Part shown: positions 21,558 through 31,413 of the stretch, one piece after another
How the letters are laid out: each line of letters begins with the position of its first letter
Position numbering within the stretch: position 1 is the stretch's first letter
Translations under genes and position numbers: made by a program
Source: Sporopachydermia quercuum
Taxonomy: Eukaryota > Ascomycota > Sporopachydermiomycetes > Sporopachydermiales > Sporopachydermiaceae
Assembly (NCBI GenBank): GCA_001599295.1
Contig: BCGN01000007.1
Location: 136,433 to 200,432 of the forward strand
Length of the DNA stretch: 64,000 nucleotides
Direction: 5' to 3'
Notes under the pieces: generated by a model
Database searches by the model: none
What the model saw: only the letters and a program-made list of their open reading frames with translations
Told to the model about the DNA's origin: nothing

Positions 21558-22784
21558 TTAATATTTCTTGGTAATCAATTCAGGATAGTTTTCACAGACG
21601 TAATCAATATCCTTATCACCTCTACCACTTAAGTTNATAAGAACCTTAGAACCCTTAAACTTATCAGCGTTGAAGATAGCATAGGCAACAGCATGCGATG
21701 ATTCTAAGGCAGGGATTATACCTTCATACTTACTCAACATAAAGAAAGCATCAACAGTCTCTTTATCAGTAGCACCAACGTTGGTTTCGGTACGACCAAC
21801 ATCTCTCCAGAAAGCATGCTCAGGTCCGATTGATGGATAATCTAAACCGGAAGCAATAGAGTGAACGGGAGCAGGTTCTCCGTTTTCATCCTTAAGCATA
21901 ACGGAATTGAAACCATGCATAATACCTTCGGAACCAACTGCTAAAGAAGCAGCATGATCACCAAGCTTCTCAATGCCTTTTCCTAATGGTTCAACACCGT
22001 AAAGCTTGACATTTTCATCATCAACGAAACCAGAAAAAATACCAGCAGCGTTAGAACCACCACCACAACAGGCAATAACATGATCAGGTAAAGAACCAGT
22101 AGCTTCCAAGAATTGTTCGCGAGCTTCAATTCCGACCACTGATTGGAAGTTTCTAACCATCTTTGGGAAAGGATGTGGTCCAACTGCTGAACCAATACAG
22201 TACATAGTTGAAACAGGATCCTTCATATACTCTTGGAAAGCTAAATCAACAGCTTCTTTCAAAGTCCTCAAACCAAAAGTAGCGGGAATGACTCTGGCAC
22301 CAAGAATTTCCATTCTCAAAACATTGGGGTGTTCCTTTGCCATATCAACTTCTCCCATATAAATATCACATTCAAGACCAAAGAATGCTGCAGCGGTTGC
22401 CAGTGCTACACCATGTTGTCCAGCGCCAGTTTCAGCAAGAATCTTCTTCTTACCGAGCTTTTTTGCTAACAATGCTTCAGCCATACAATGATTAAGCTTA
22501 TGAGCTCCCATGTGATTAAGATCCTCTCTTTTCAAGTAAAGATCAAATCCGAGCTTTTCACTCAATCTCTTGCAGTATGAGATCGGAGTTGGTCTGCCCT
22601 GGAAATTTTTACGGATATCCCTTAATTCTTTCAAATATTCAGGATCTTTCCATAATTTTTCGTACTCAGCAGCAATCAAATCCATCTCCTGTTGAATTTG
22701 AGGTGGAACAAATGATCCTCCATATTTACCAAAGTATCCCTTTTCATCGGGGTAGTTCTCCAAGTATGGCTTTTCGAAAGACAT
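21558..22784 (-). CDS. trpB: Stand-alone tryptophan synthase beta subunit (TrpB)
   Basis: This 408-residue, intron-free gene encodes a complete TrpB. It has [14 protein letters not shown] near 15-28, the PLP lysine Lys96 in GAHKLNH, the catalytic Glu118 in [11 protein letters not shown], the PLP-phosphate loop GGGSNA at 241-246, and Ser386 in LSGRGDKD, which contacts the PLP ring nitrogen in this family. The reaction is indole plus L-serine to L-tryptophan. No alpha subunit (TrpA) domain is present or encoded nearby, whereas fungal TRP5 is a TrpA-TrpB fusion of about 700 residues. The sequence around the lysine ([10 protein letters not shown]) also differs from the TRP5 form (HTGSHKINN). This suggests an extra enzyme gained from bacteria. 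Its codons are strongly yeast-like (GGT, TCT, GCT, AAC), so it is well adapted and probably well expressed. The ATG at 22784 has a good context; the open frame above it has no ATG. Seipin diverges 750 bp away. Confidence 0.96.
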   Translation of the reverse strand: MSFEKPYLENYPDEKGYFGKYGGSFVPPQIQQEMDLIAAEYEKLWKDPEYLKELRDIRKNFQGRPTPISYCKRLSEKLGFDLYLKREDLNHMGAHKLNHCMAEALLAKKLGKKKILAETGAGQHGVALATAAAFFGLECDIYMGEVDMAKEHPNVLRMEILGARVIPATFGLRTLKEAVDLAFQEYMKDPVSTMYCIGSAVGPHPFPKMVRNFQSVVGIEAREQFLEATGSLPDHVIACCGGGSNAAGIFSGFVDDENVKLYGVEPLGKGIEKLGDHAASLAVGSEGIMHGFNSVMLKDENGEPAPVHSIASGLDYPSIGPEHAFWRDVGRTETNVGATDKETVDAFFMLSKYEGIIPALESSHAVAYAIFNADKFKGSKVLXNLSGRGDKDIDYVCENYPELITKKY

Positions 22785-23535
22785 GGTTAAAATAAACAAT
22801 CTTATACGTTAGTGATAGTTGTTTGACGTAGAACTCAACAACTGAGATAGTTAATAAGTTTCACCTGTGCTCCAAGCTTTTGAATACAAGTCAATTTTTT
22901 GTATTCAATGAGCTAATGATTCTGTGGGGTTTTCAGGCTCCTTCGTGCTGCCATTTGTTTTTCTCTCTTTTCCTCTTTTCTTCTTGGACAATTCACTCAT
23001 ACCTCTCCCTCGGACGAGGCCAAACAATTCTCCACTTCACCCTGTTATCAGACGAAATCTAACTTTTACTGAATGAAGAAGGTTCAATTTTCGCTGTAGT
23101 CTTTCCATTTTGATGATAAGATTAGAATACTAAAATGCTAAACAGGGAGATAAGAGACATTTGCTGTCCTCCCTAGTAAGTTTAGTTTACATCTAACTTA
23201 AAGTTTTAATGAACTCTAAAACCAACTTTAACCTTAAAATGCTTTCTTTCGTTGCTATAAGGTTCTCGTTCATCAAAGAATTATTGATCACATAATATTC
23301 TCTAAATTACGATTACATCATCTCTTTGTATGCAATTGATGCTTTCCGAAACATATTACTTAGATGTTTTCTCTTCTTCTTCTGTCTACTGGTACAGAGA
23401 AAGTGCAATAAAAGGCTTGTGAATGGTACATCTAGTTTNTTATTTGATATTTTCACTGTCTGAATTACCTGATTTATGCTGAACAAAAAATTGACTCCGC
23501 TGGCTGAATTTTAACCAGGTTTAATCCATTCTAGA
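22785..23535. other. Divergent promoter between trpB and seipin
   Basis: This 750 bp serves both genes. A TGACTC, the core of a Gcn4 site, occurs at 23492-23497, close to seipin and far from trpB; one such hexamer is weak evidence. A pyrimidine-rich stretch lies near 22950-23000. Confidence 0.4.
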
Positions 23536-24783
23536 ATGGCCGAATCCAATAGACGCTCAACGTCAAGCCTTGTGGGGTCAACGCCGAGATCGTCATTGGA
23601 ACGGCATTCGGAACGGCGATCAGAGTCCGAGGAACCATTACCGAGATCTGCGCCCTCTCCAGTTTCTAATGATACGTTTTATGAAGCTACAATGAAACTA
23701 GTCAGTTCGGCTCTAGCTTCTGTTAAGTATATCCTGCCGAAACTCATCCGGGCTTACTTATACATAGCAATTGGCTTATCAACGTTCGGCATATTACTTT
23801 TTTGGGCTGTTATATCCTATTTGTATATATACAATCGGTATATTCCTACAAATGTGACATCTTATCCATTGGAATTTGATTATTGGTCTCCAGGAATGTT
23901 TGGAAGAAGTTGGAATGAAGGATCAGCCTTTGACCGACACAACGTGATCGGAGTTCAACCGGTCAGTAAAGAGCCCTTTTTCGGTTCCAAATCCCAAACA
24001 GGGAATCAAAAACCTAAGTGTGGTTTTATTACCACTTCTAACTTAATTTCTGACTCGGATGCGCAGCTCAATCCCGCTTTTCTCCATTTACCCTCTGCTT
24101 CAATTCCAATCACCTTGCCTCTGAACGTAGCATATGATGTGCATCTACAACTTGAAATCCCATGCGATCAAGCGGAAACTGTTGCAACAATTCAAGCAAC
24201 TTTTCCCGAATGCTCTTATCCTATTCGAAAACTTATTTTTATTAGCGACCAATGTGAAACCAAATTTAAGCTACTGAAAGCGTTCTTCTACTGGTTTTTA
24301 TATTTAATCCGAGACCGAGTGTCTCCGGGATACAGTGAAGTAAGGTTAATCCAAGGATGGAAAGTTCCTTCCGCATGTGCCAAATCAGGTAATTCCGCCA
24401 GTTTAGGTTCCGATCCAGCAGCCCCATCAGGATGTATAATTAAGTTTTTGCTCGATAGGGATATTAAACTACTCTCAGGATCCAGAGTGGTGTTCATTGC
24501 TAAACTGAAAAGCCTGAGGTATTTAATGTATTATTATAGAATTCCGTCTTTTATAATTGGCGTCTTTGGTTTCTTTGTTGTTGAGTTGCTTGTATGTGGG
24601 ATTGTTGTTACTGTCGTTGTTTTCAATGGCAAGGGAAATAGGAATAATGGTATTAGGGATAGGGAAGGCAGTAGTAATAGCAATGATAGTATCAAAGGTA
24701 ATAATGATAGGCATGGTGATGGTCATAATAGCAGTAATAATAATAGTAATAATGATAATAATAGTAACGACAATTATGGCTGA
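23536..24783 (+). CDS. SEI1: Seipin, lipid-droplet biogenesis protein
   Basis: The 415-residue protein shows seipin architecture: a polar N-terminus rich in Ser/Arg (1-50), a first membrane segment at about 74-98, a lumenal domain starting with the conserved YIP....YPLEFDYW and containing PLNVAYDVHLQLEIP (the seipin core strand pattern), a second membrane segment at about 338-363, and a cytosolic tail. Known role: ring-shaped ER oligomers at ER-lipid droplet contacts that organise droplet formation. The lumenal domain has an insertion before the YDV strand compared with human BSCL2, and the last 45 residues are a low-complexity Asn/Ser/Gly/Asp tail coded by AAT and AGT-type triplet repeats, probably variable in length. 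The family is clear from topology and motifs; overall identity looks low, as is usual for seipins. Confidence 0.82.
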   Translation: MAESNRRSTSSLVGSTPRSSLERHSERRSESEEPLPRSAPSPVSNDTFYEATMKLVSSALASVKYILPKLIRAYLYIAIGLSTFGILLFWAVISYLYIYNRYIPTNVTSYPLEFDYWSPGMFGRSWNEGSAFDRHNVIGVQPVSKEPFFGSKSQTGNQKPKCGFITTSNLISDSDAQLNPAFLHLPSASIPITLPLNVAYDVHLQLEIPCDQAETVATIQATFPECSYPIRKLIFISDQCETKFKLLKAFFYWFLYLIRDRVSPGYSEVRLIQGWKVPSACAKSGNSASLGSDPAAPSGCIIKFLLDRDIKLLSGSRVVFIAKLKSLRYLMYYYRIPSFIIGVFGFFVVELLVCGIVVTVVVFNGKGNRNNGIRDREGSSNSNDSIKGNNDRHGDGHNSSNNNSNNDNNSNDNYG

Positions 24784-25521
24784 TGATGAAAATGAATTTG
24801 ATAGTGGAAATTTAAATTGAGCTCTAGAACCGTTTTTAGAGTGCGTTTAATTTAGTATTCTTCTTCATAGTTGCTGGTAGTTTATGTATGTGCAATTGAT
24901 TGTAATTGATTGTAATTGATTGATGTATCTTCTAGCACTTCCAGAAGATGAGAAATGAATGATGGAAAGGATGACAATGTAAATAGTTGCAAATTGGGAT
25001 CTAAATATGGACGTAAACTTCTAGTACTACTGCACTAAATTCTACGGTAAGTGCATTATATTGAGTGAGCAAAAAAAAAGAGTGTTCTATATGCCCTCAC
25101 TGAATTCATTTGCAATGAATCGAATAAAAAACTATATAACGATTGGCAATTCGTGATTCAATACGAATATTACATTACCTAATTGTTCCTCCTATTGTTC
25201 TTACTGTTGTTAATTTAACTATGGATATTCATTCTCTGGTGTGAATGGTGCCAGCTCTTCTGTCGATCATTACAATGTTCTCATTACTTGATTATATTTG
25301 CTCATTTCACTCAAGTCATCCAATTAATTCAATTAATTCTGTTCTATTTGACAGAGCAGATGCTAATAGCAAAGTAGCAGATATAAAATAAGCATTTCCA
25401 AGTACTTGAACCATCGGCATGCCCGACAAATGTCGCTCTTCTATCATACTATTATTTTCAGGCAACAAATCTTCCCAAAACCTATTGCCAATATTTATCA
25501 TCAATCTTCAATGACCAAAGG
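24784..25521. other. Convergent 3' region of seipin and the DUF1765-like gene
   Basis: The region holds three imperfect copies of a 10-bp unit (listed separately) and a short minus-strand ORF (25316-25504) just beyond the stop of the DUF1765-like gene, with no domain. Nothing else was found. Confidence 0.4.
24891..24920. repeat. Three tandem copies of a 10-bp unit (TGYAATTGAT)
   Basis: The unit TGCAATTGAT is followed by two exact copies of TGTAATTGAT, about 110 bp past the seipin stop. It is a simple short tandem repeat with no known role. Confidence 0.7.
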
Positions 25522-28500
25522 TCAAGAAGGGAAAACTCTTCCTGGATACTCCGGAATCATTCTTGGTAAAAGAATATGATGCAAATAGCAATTACTCCTA
25601 TTTCCAGGATCCCCGGAATTTCCTGAATTGTTCTTACTACCGCAATTATGCTTCTCCTCGTTATTAATAAACTCTTCAAACTCACTGACGGTACATGTCC
25701 ATTCGGCTAGCGATCTAAGAAAATACACGTTCAGTTTGCTGTTCAATTCATTCGCAGTGTTTCTGTCTATTGTCGAGGTAATTTCCATTCCAGATGTGAA
25801 TGGCAGTCGTATGATTGACATACTATGGGTATCAGATAAATGAGATGCCGATTTACTATGGTGATGACTATGAGGAATGATGTTGCTATTATGGCACTGA
25901 TTAATAGACTGTCCANTGTGTTTCCTGATAGTATTATTACTAAACTCTTTGGTTGAATTGATAGGAGAAGAGTTGTTTTCACCTGTTGAGTCTCTAACCG
26001 GAAATCTCTTAGTCCTATCTTCATTAATAGCACTGAAATGTGACTCGCCATCAATATTGTCAAGAGGATAAACTAAAGGATCGAAAGCGTGTTTGGTGCT
26101 GAACGTAGTATTGATATCAAACCCATCGTCAAGTTGGTTCATTTCGTTGATTATTTCACTTAAGAGGTTATCTCCTTTAGAATATATTGAGTCGTTGATA
26201 GTATTAGTAGGAGTATCATTAGCATCAAGACCATAAGCATGTTTCAGAATAGCCCCATCAGAAATTACCCTCCTATTAAAACCAGGATTAATTCTGTTAC
26301 CAACACTACCATTACCCATACTATGATTACCATTATCAGCAATCAATGGTGGTCCAATATTATTCCTCTTATCATAGGAATTGATATCACGGTTAGAACC
26401 ATTATTTTTGGAGTTGATTTCAGTACTATCTCCAATACTATCAATTCTATCACATTTCAACAGATTAGCGATTTGTTTTTCTGCTTGGAATGCAAATCTC
26501 AAAGCTGGTCTGGGAACTTCAGGAATTCGTTGTTTCAGTTCAATTGGAATAATAGTTTTGCCGTCATGTCCATAATCATTAGTACTAGCACTATTTATGC
26601 TAACTGTAGATGTAGATGTATAAGTCAGCGAGCTAACGTTTGAATGACAACGAGCATTGCTTGAACTAGGACTATTAAATATTGAAGAGTTCCGACTAAG
26701 AAGAGCATTGTTATCAGTACAGGACATTGCACGACTGATTCTATTCAGTTTCAAGATACTTTTCCTATGGTCAGGTGTATTTCTGGAAACAAGAGGACTG
26801 TTACCAATATTCTCATAGGGACCAGCAGTAGAGCCACTGCTAGAAACACCGGAGAACCTGTCAGAGTTTGCTAATTCTAGAGCTAGTTCATCCGGGCTCT
26901 TATTACTATTATTANCAGGGTCAATGATGTTAAATCTATTGGTGGCTTTACTGGCATCAGTAGTATAGTGACTTGCAGCATCAAACCAAAGTTCATCTTC
27001 ATCTTCAGTAGCACTGTTAGTGTTACTATCAGTAGTGATGTTTCTATTGCTATTCCCATTGTAGTTTCCAGATTCTTCAGCTTTTATTGCATCAACACTT
27101 TTATCTCCTGCTTCCTTTTCAAGGTTCTTCTCATTATTAGCAAAAGGCTTGAATATGTTCAGCTTCTTACTAAACAATGAGCTGAACGATGACATTAACC
27201 CAGAGTTGAGCTTTTCATGACTGCCTCTATTACTCCGGATGCTTTTATTGCTGTTTCTCTCAAAAAGAAAGTTCCTTTCATTAATATGAACAGTCTCTTT
27301 ACTTTTGTCATTAATACCAATTGAATACACACCATCATACACTCCAGATAACTGATTGGCTTCAGTACTATGATTTGACTCTCCTAACTGCATATATATA
27401 TTATCATCAAAAACATCATAAAAGTATATTTTATGAGAAAACTGAATCATGTTTCCTTTCATTCGCCTTNTAGAAGATAAATCAATCTGATTACCATGTT
27501 CCTCATTCTCTGAAATAGTATAATTGAATTTTCGAGAGCCCAGTCCCATATTGGGTGCTTCCTTCATAATCAGGTACCCAATTGGCGTTGTGATTAAGGT
27601 TTGGCCGTTAAGGTTCATATTCCTATTTGAGATATGAGCTTCATTATTCACTAACTCAATTGTCTGACTCAACCTTATTTCAACTTCTCCTCGTATTCTT
27701 TCATTATATTTTGCGTATAATGGAGGAATGATCAATCGATGGCTTTTGTGACTAAACTCATGCAGATTCTCGGTTCCTATTCCACCACCTGTTGATGTGA
27801 TTTTCCAGCAAACAAGTCGCAAATAATAGGATCTAATTGTTGGTTGCCAGTGGCCGAAAAATCGGTTCCAATTGGTCGGAGAAAGTAACCATTGGGTGAA
27901 CTTAAACCTTCTTGCGTAAAAGTCAATTTCCCAATTAGGAACCAGTTGTTCTGTTCCGCTAATAATACTAATCAGAGCTTCTTCGGTTAATGGGATATAT
28001 TCCCATAGATTATATAGGAATGATAACACCTGGCATTCTAATTGAAAGCTCTCGGTACGTAAAACCATTTTACAGATTCTTTCCCAGAAATCCCAATCTA
28101 TGTTTAAGCTAGAAAGAGAGTTATTGATCACCGGAGTTCGGATATATGTGCCAAACTGGTTAGCCGCTCTTTTTCTACCGGGTAGGTCTAAGATGTCAAA
28201 TGCCAAACCATCGGATGCACCGAAGTTATCGTAAGAGTTGCCCATTGCATTTAATGTACTTTTTGATGTTTCCAAGCTTGCAGGCAGCATTAAATTAAGC
28301 AGCATTTCTTCGCTTACTTGCAGATACATAGAAGCTAGGTCAATATTCTGTACTGAAACTTGTTTACCGACTGCATGCAAAAGAATTTCAAACTGACGAG
28401 CACATGCTAGAGATAGCAATTGTGAGGACGGATGAAGGATAGAATTAAGGTTGGAGCCAATTGAGTTCAAATCTAGCCCGCAAGAAAAANCGCTATTTTC

Positions 28501-31413
28501 AGAATAGTTAGAATCATATTCTAAATAGGAAGAGTTCCGGATATTACTATTTCTGGTATCGATTTCCGCTTTCTCCCGAGCCAAACTGTTACCAGTTCTG
28601 TTACTCTGGTGATCGTGTCCGAATTCAGCCGCACAATACCCAGGTTTGACAACAGTAGCATCCGACCGTTCAGATCCATCAGGATTTCCGTTTCCATCCA
28701 CTACACTTCCACTAAAGGCTCTAAAATTAATAGTCTCTGGTTCAAATTGAGTAACAAACTCCGGTTTCAAGATCTCATAATTACTTCTGTATAGAATCTC
28801 TCTTATAGAAGCAAATAATTTATGCGACTTGATCTGATTCAATCGTTTATTCTGGTTAGAAACGTTTCTAGGAGTAAAATCCAACGATACGTTGAATTCA
28901 CTGAACTGTTGTGAATGGCCGAAGTTGCTATTATTGATGGTTTTACTGTCATTAAGTGTTGTGCTTGAGAAATTCTTACTAAGCCTGTTGTTATTGTAGT
29001 TATTGTTGTTGTTACTATTGTAGCTTTCAATAGGTCTTCTTGGCGATCCAGTAGAAGTAGAAGCAGTAGTAGTGTTATTACTATTAGAAGGAGGTATTCT
29101 AATATTTGATCCTGTCTTAAATCTCCTTAGCTTATTACTGTTGCTATTGGCATCACCAGCTCCATTTCCAATCGCCATTGGAGTTTCAGTATTGAAACAA
29201 CATAATCCATTCAACAGTTTGATCAAATGTGCCTGTATGACTAATAACCCAGGGGCTAATGTATGCAAGTTGAAAGGAATACCACTGTGCGCAATTTCCC
29301 AATTGCTGTACCTAGTATTGCCATTATCTCTGTTGAATACTTTAGAAATAATAGTATAATAGTGAGTTAAAAATGCATAGAAAATGTTGGAATTAGACTT
29401 TGTCCATAGTTCCTTCCATTGAGAATTTAATTCTAAAGCGGAAGTTGAACCAATATTAAAGTTTGAGTTCGTAGAACGAGATAGGGAATCACCGGGGAAA
29501 TTTGCCCCGTTTGAATTCGGTGTGTTCCTGTTTACAGTAGCGAAGAACGCAAAATGATGCTGCCAAGACCGGATAGATGGCGGAAGCAAAACGTTGTTCC
29601 GTTTCAAGGGTCGTTTCTTCCGAGCTTTACGTTTGTTCTCTTGATAATAAAGTATGGGAAATGCGGTGAAATATGCCACCTGGGAAGGAAACTGACATCT
29701 AACTTTCGGTATGAATTCTTTGGCATTTTCAATTGTCGGGTTGACTGGATTAAGGTTTGAGTTCTCGGGGAAGTTTCCTGTTTTGGAGTAAGGCTCTTTG
29801 ATTCCGTTGTTCCCGCTGTTATCATTGTTTCCGGATTCACTCTTTCTTCTTGCAATTAACTCAATCACATTGCCATCTTTTTCGTTCTTCCCACACCCAT
29901 TAAACGTCTCCTCAATCACCTTGTTAACCAGATCCCAGCTCACATTTAGCGAGTACAGTAAAACATGTGCCATCCCCGGAATATGGAAAAACCCATACGC
30001 AAACAGTTTCCCTGTAAATGCCGAAATTGATATCGGTATGGTTTTCCGTTCAAGCTTAGGGATAATATACTCAACTGTCCTTATCAACAGCTGCTCATAC
30101 TCTCTATATTCTGTTTCCGTATACTGGGCATATCTACTAGGTTCATAGGGCCAAGTGATATACCATTCATCGCGAGAGAGTATACAGGAGATTACTTCTA
30201 AGTATGCCGAACGGTCAGTGTTGGTCACAGCTTGAGGTTTGATAAGCAATTCAAGCATCAAGTTCCACCATTTGGTGAATATTGACAATTTCTTGGTAGA
30301 AAACAATAGGAACTCGTCAAAAGGTATCGCGGAGTTACCCCCATCGATGATGTCGATATATCCATTGTTGGCCCTTAGAAACGGTAGTAAATGCAGCCTT
30401 AAAATGTTGCTTCTTGACGCGTTTGATTTGCTGCTGAATTTATGCAATTCTGTGTCTATTCGTTTGATTTCTGATAGTATTTTACTTAAAGTGGGGTGTT
30501 TAATTTTAGTAGTTGTCCGGCTGCCATTGATATTGTTGTTGCTGCTACTGCGGATGCTGCGGCTTTTGTTGAATAGGCTTGTAGATGACTTAGATTTGGA
30601 TCTCAACAGCTTGTTCTGTTGAGTATTTCCACGATGGGGACTTTCCTGAGGCACCGAGGGTAAAGGTTTTCTCTGCGGATGATGTGCGGATGATGCTGAT
30701 GCCGATGAGAATGATGATGATGAGTGTGATGCTAGTGACGAAGCCAAGGTCTGTTTGAACNCTGATGAGCTCAGAGTTGATGGCTGAGGCTGCGATGGAG
30801 GTTTCGGAATTGAGTTTGTTGGAGAAGACGATGAGACCGAAGATACAGAAGAGGAGGTGGACGCGGATGTGGAACGGGAAGCTGATCTTGACCAGAAAGG
30901 AGCGTTCGGGGCGGGTAACCCGAGATTCCGAATACTACGTTTGCCCAGGGAAGAACTAGAAGACGACACCGAGCTTTGTCGTAACGAATCTCGGCTCAAG
31001 ACCGGTAAAGGTTTCGGAAGATTGGGGATATCATGTCTGGGTTTATTTGAAGTTCCGAGCTCGGTTGGTGGCTGAAAAGTCCCAAAGTCGAAATCGGGAG
31101 AAGAGGGATCGGAGGATACATCTGATCCGATGTCCAATGAGGCAATACCATATCCGAAAAAAGGCTTGTTGCTAGTTAGGGTTTGCGGATCGGAACGTGA
31201 GTTTGAGCTTGAGCTTAACTCTATTCTCAATTCAGATGATCTTGTGTTTGTCCCCGGTTCAAATTTGTACAGTGAATTTGTGTAACCGGAGTCCATTTCT
31301 TCCGATAATCCAATTTCTGGCTCGGATGTATAGATCGAATTCGGGTAATTTGGATGGGGAAATATCCTTTCAGGCGGGACAATCGGCTCGGAGGTTGGAA
31401 TATTCATTCCCAT
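25522..31413 (-). CDS. Large DUF1765-like fungal protein of unknown function
   Basis: A single open frame of 1963 residues. The first 300 residues are a Ser/Pro-rich disordered region. The ordered core starts near 310 with helices and holds the motif WPYEPSRYAQYTETEYREYE from Trp421, then AFTGKLFAYGFFHIPGMAHVLL near 470, the pattern I associate with the fungal DUF1765 family (GK-FAY-FF-PG). Mid-protein blocks about 1080-1290 (WDFWERICKMVL, WEIDFYARRFKFTQWLLSPTNW, RSYYLRLVCWKI) are also ordered. Long Asn/Ser-rich linkers lie between. Near the C-terminus, LAEWTCTVSEFEEFI matches the family's LAEW pattern, and the protein ends IPEYPGRVFPS. All five N bases alter second codon positions in disordered parts. 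Function is unknown; the repeated helices suggest a scaffold. The start could be Met1 or Met3. Confidence 0.68.
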   Translation of the reverse strand: MGMNIPTSEPIVPPERIFPHPNYPNSIYTSEPEIGLSEEMDSGYTNSLYKFEPGTNTRSSELRIELSSSSNSRSDPQTLTSNKPFFGYGIASLDIGSDVSSDPSSPDFDFGTFQPPTELGTSNKPRHDIPNLPKPLPVLSRDSLRQSSVSSSSSSLGKRSIRNLGLPAPNAPFWSRSASRSTSASTSSSVSSVSSSSPTNSIPKPPSQPQPSTLSSSXFKQTLASSLASHSSSSFSSASASSAHHPQRKPLPSVPQESPHRGNTQQNKLLRSKSKSSTSLFNKSRSIRSSSNNNINGSRTTTKIKHPTLSKILSEIKRIDTELHKFSSKSNASRSNILRLHLLPFLRANNGYIDIIDGGNSAIPFDEFLLFSTKKLSIFTKWWNLMLELLIKPQAVTNTDRSAYLEVISCILSRDEWYITWPYEPSRYAQYTETEYREYEQLLIRTVEYIIPKLERKTIPISISAFTGKLFAYGFFHIPGMAHVLLYSLNVSWDLVNKVIEETFNGCGKNEKDGNVIELIARRKSESGNNDNSGNNGIKEPYSKTGNFPENSNLNPVNPTIENAKEFIPKVRCQFPSQVAYFTAFPILYYQENKRKARKKRPLKRNNVLLPPSIRSWQHHFAFFATVNRNTPNSNGANFPGDSLSRSTNSNFNIGSTSALELNSQWKELWTKSNSNIFYAFLTHYYTIISKVFNRDNGNTRYSNWEIAHSGIPFNLHTLAPGLLVIQAHLIKLLNGLCCFNTETPMAIGNGAGDANSNSNKLRRFKTGSNIRIPPSNSNNTTTASTSTGSPRRPIESYNSNNNNNYNNNRLSKNFSSTTLNDSKTINNSNFGHSQQFSEFNVSLDFTPRNVSNQNKRLNQIKSHKLFASIREILYRSNYEILKPEFVTQFEPETINFRAFSGSVVDGNGNPDGSERSDATVVKPGYCAAEFGHDHQSNRTGNSLAREKAEIDTRNSNIRNSSYLEYDSNYSENSXFSCGLDLNSIGSNLNSILHPSSQLLSLACARQFEILLHAVGKQVSVQNIDLASMYLQVSEEMLLNLMLPASLETSKSTLNAMGNSYDNFGASDGLAFDILDLPGRKRAANQFGTYIRTPVINNSLSSLNIDWDFWERICKMVLRTESFQLECQVLSFLYNLWEYIPLTEEALISIISGTEQLVPNWEIDFYARRFKFTQWLLSPTNWNRFFGHWQPTIRSYYLRLVCWKITSTGGGIGTENLHEFSHKSHRLIIPPLYAKYNERIRGEVEIRLSQTIELVNNEAHISNRNMNLNGQTLITTPIGYLIMKEAPNMGLGSRKFNYTISENEEHGNQIDLSSXRRMKGNMIQFSHKIYFYDVFDDNIYMQLGESNHSTEANQLSGVYDGVYSIGINDKSKETVHINERNFLFERNSNKSIRSNRGSHEKLNSGLMSSFSSLFSKKLNIFKPFANNEKNLEKEAGDKSVDAIKAEESGNYNGNSNRNITTDSNTNSATEDEDELWFDAASHYTTDASKATNRFNIIDPXNNSNKSPDELALELANSDRFSGVSSSGSTAGPYENIGNSPLVSRNTPDHRKSILKLNRISRAMSCTDNNALLSRNSSIFNSPSSSNARCHSNVSSLTYTSTSTVSINSASTNDYGHDGKTIIPIELKQRIPEVPRPALRFAFQAEKQIANLLKCDRIDSIGDSTEINSKNNGSNRDINSYDKRNNIGPPLIADNGNHSMGNGSVGNRINPGFNRRVISDGAILKHAYGLDANDTPTNTINDSIYSKGDNLLSEIINEMNQLDDGFDINTTFSTKHAFDPLVYPLDNIDGESHFSAINEDRTKRFPVRDSTGENNSSPINSTKEFSNNTIRKHXGQSINQCHNSNIIPHSHHHSKSASHLSDTHSMSIIRLPFTSGMEITSTIDRNTANELNSKLNVYFLRSLAEWTCTVSEFEEFINNEEKHNCGSKNNSGNSGDPGNRSNCYLHHILLPRMIPEYPGRVFPS

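Noticed and set aside
25316-25504. 62-codon ORF after the DUF1765-like stop
   Set aside because: Separated by several stops, no splice signals joining it, no domain.
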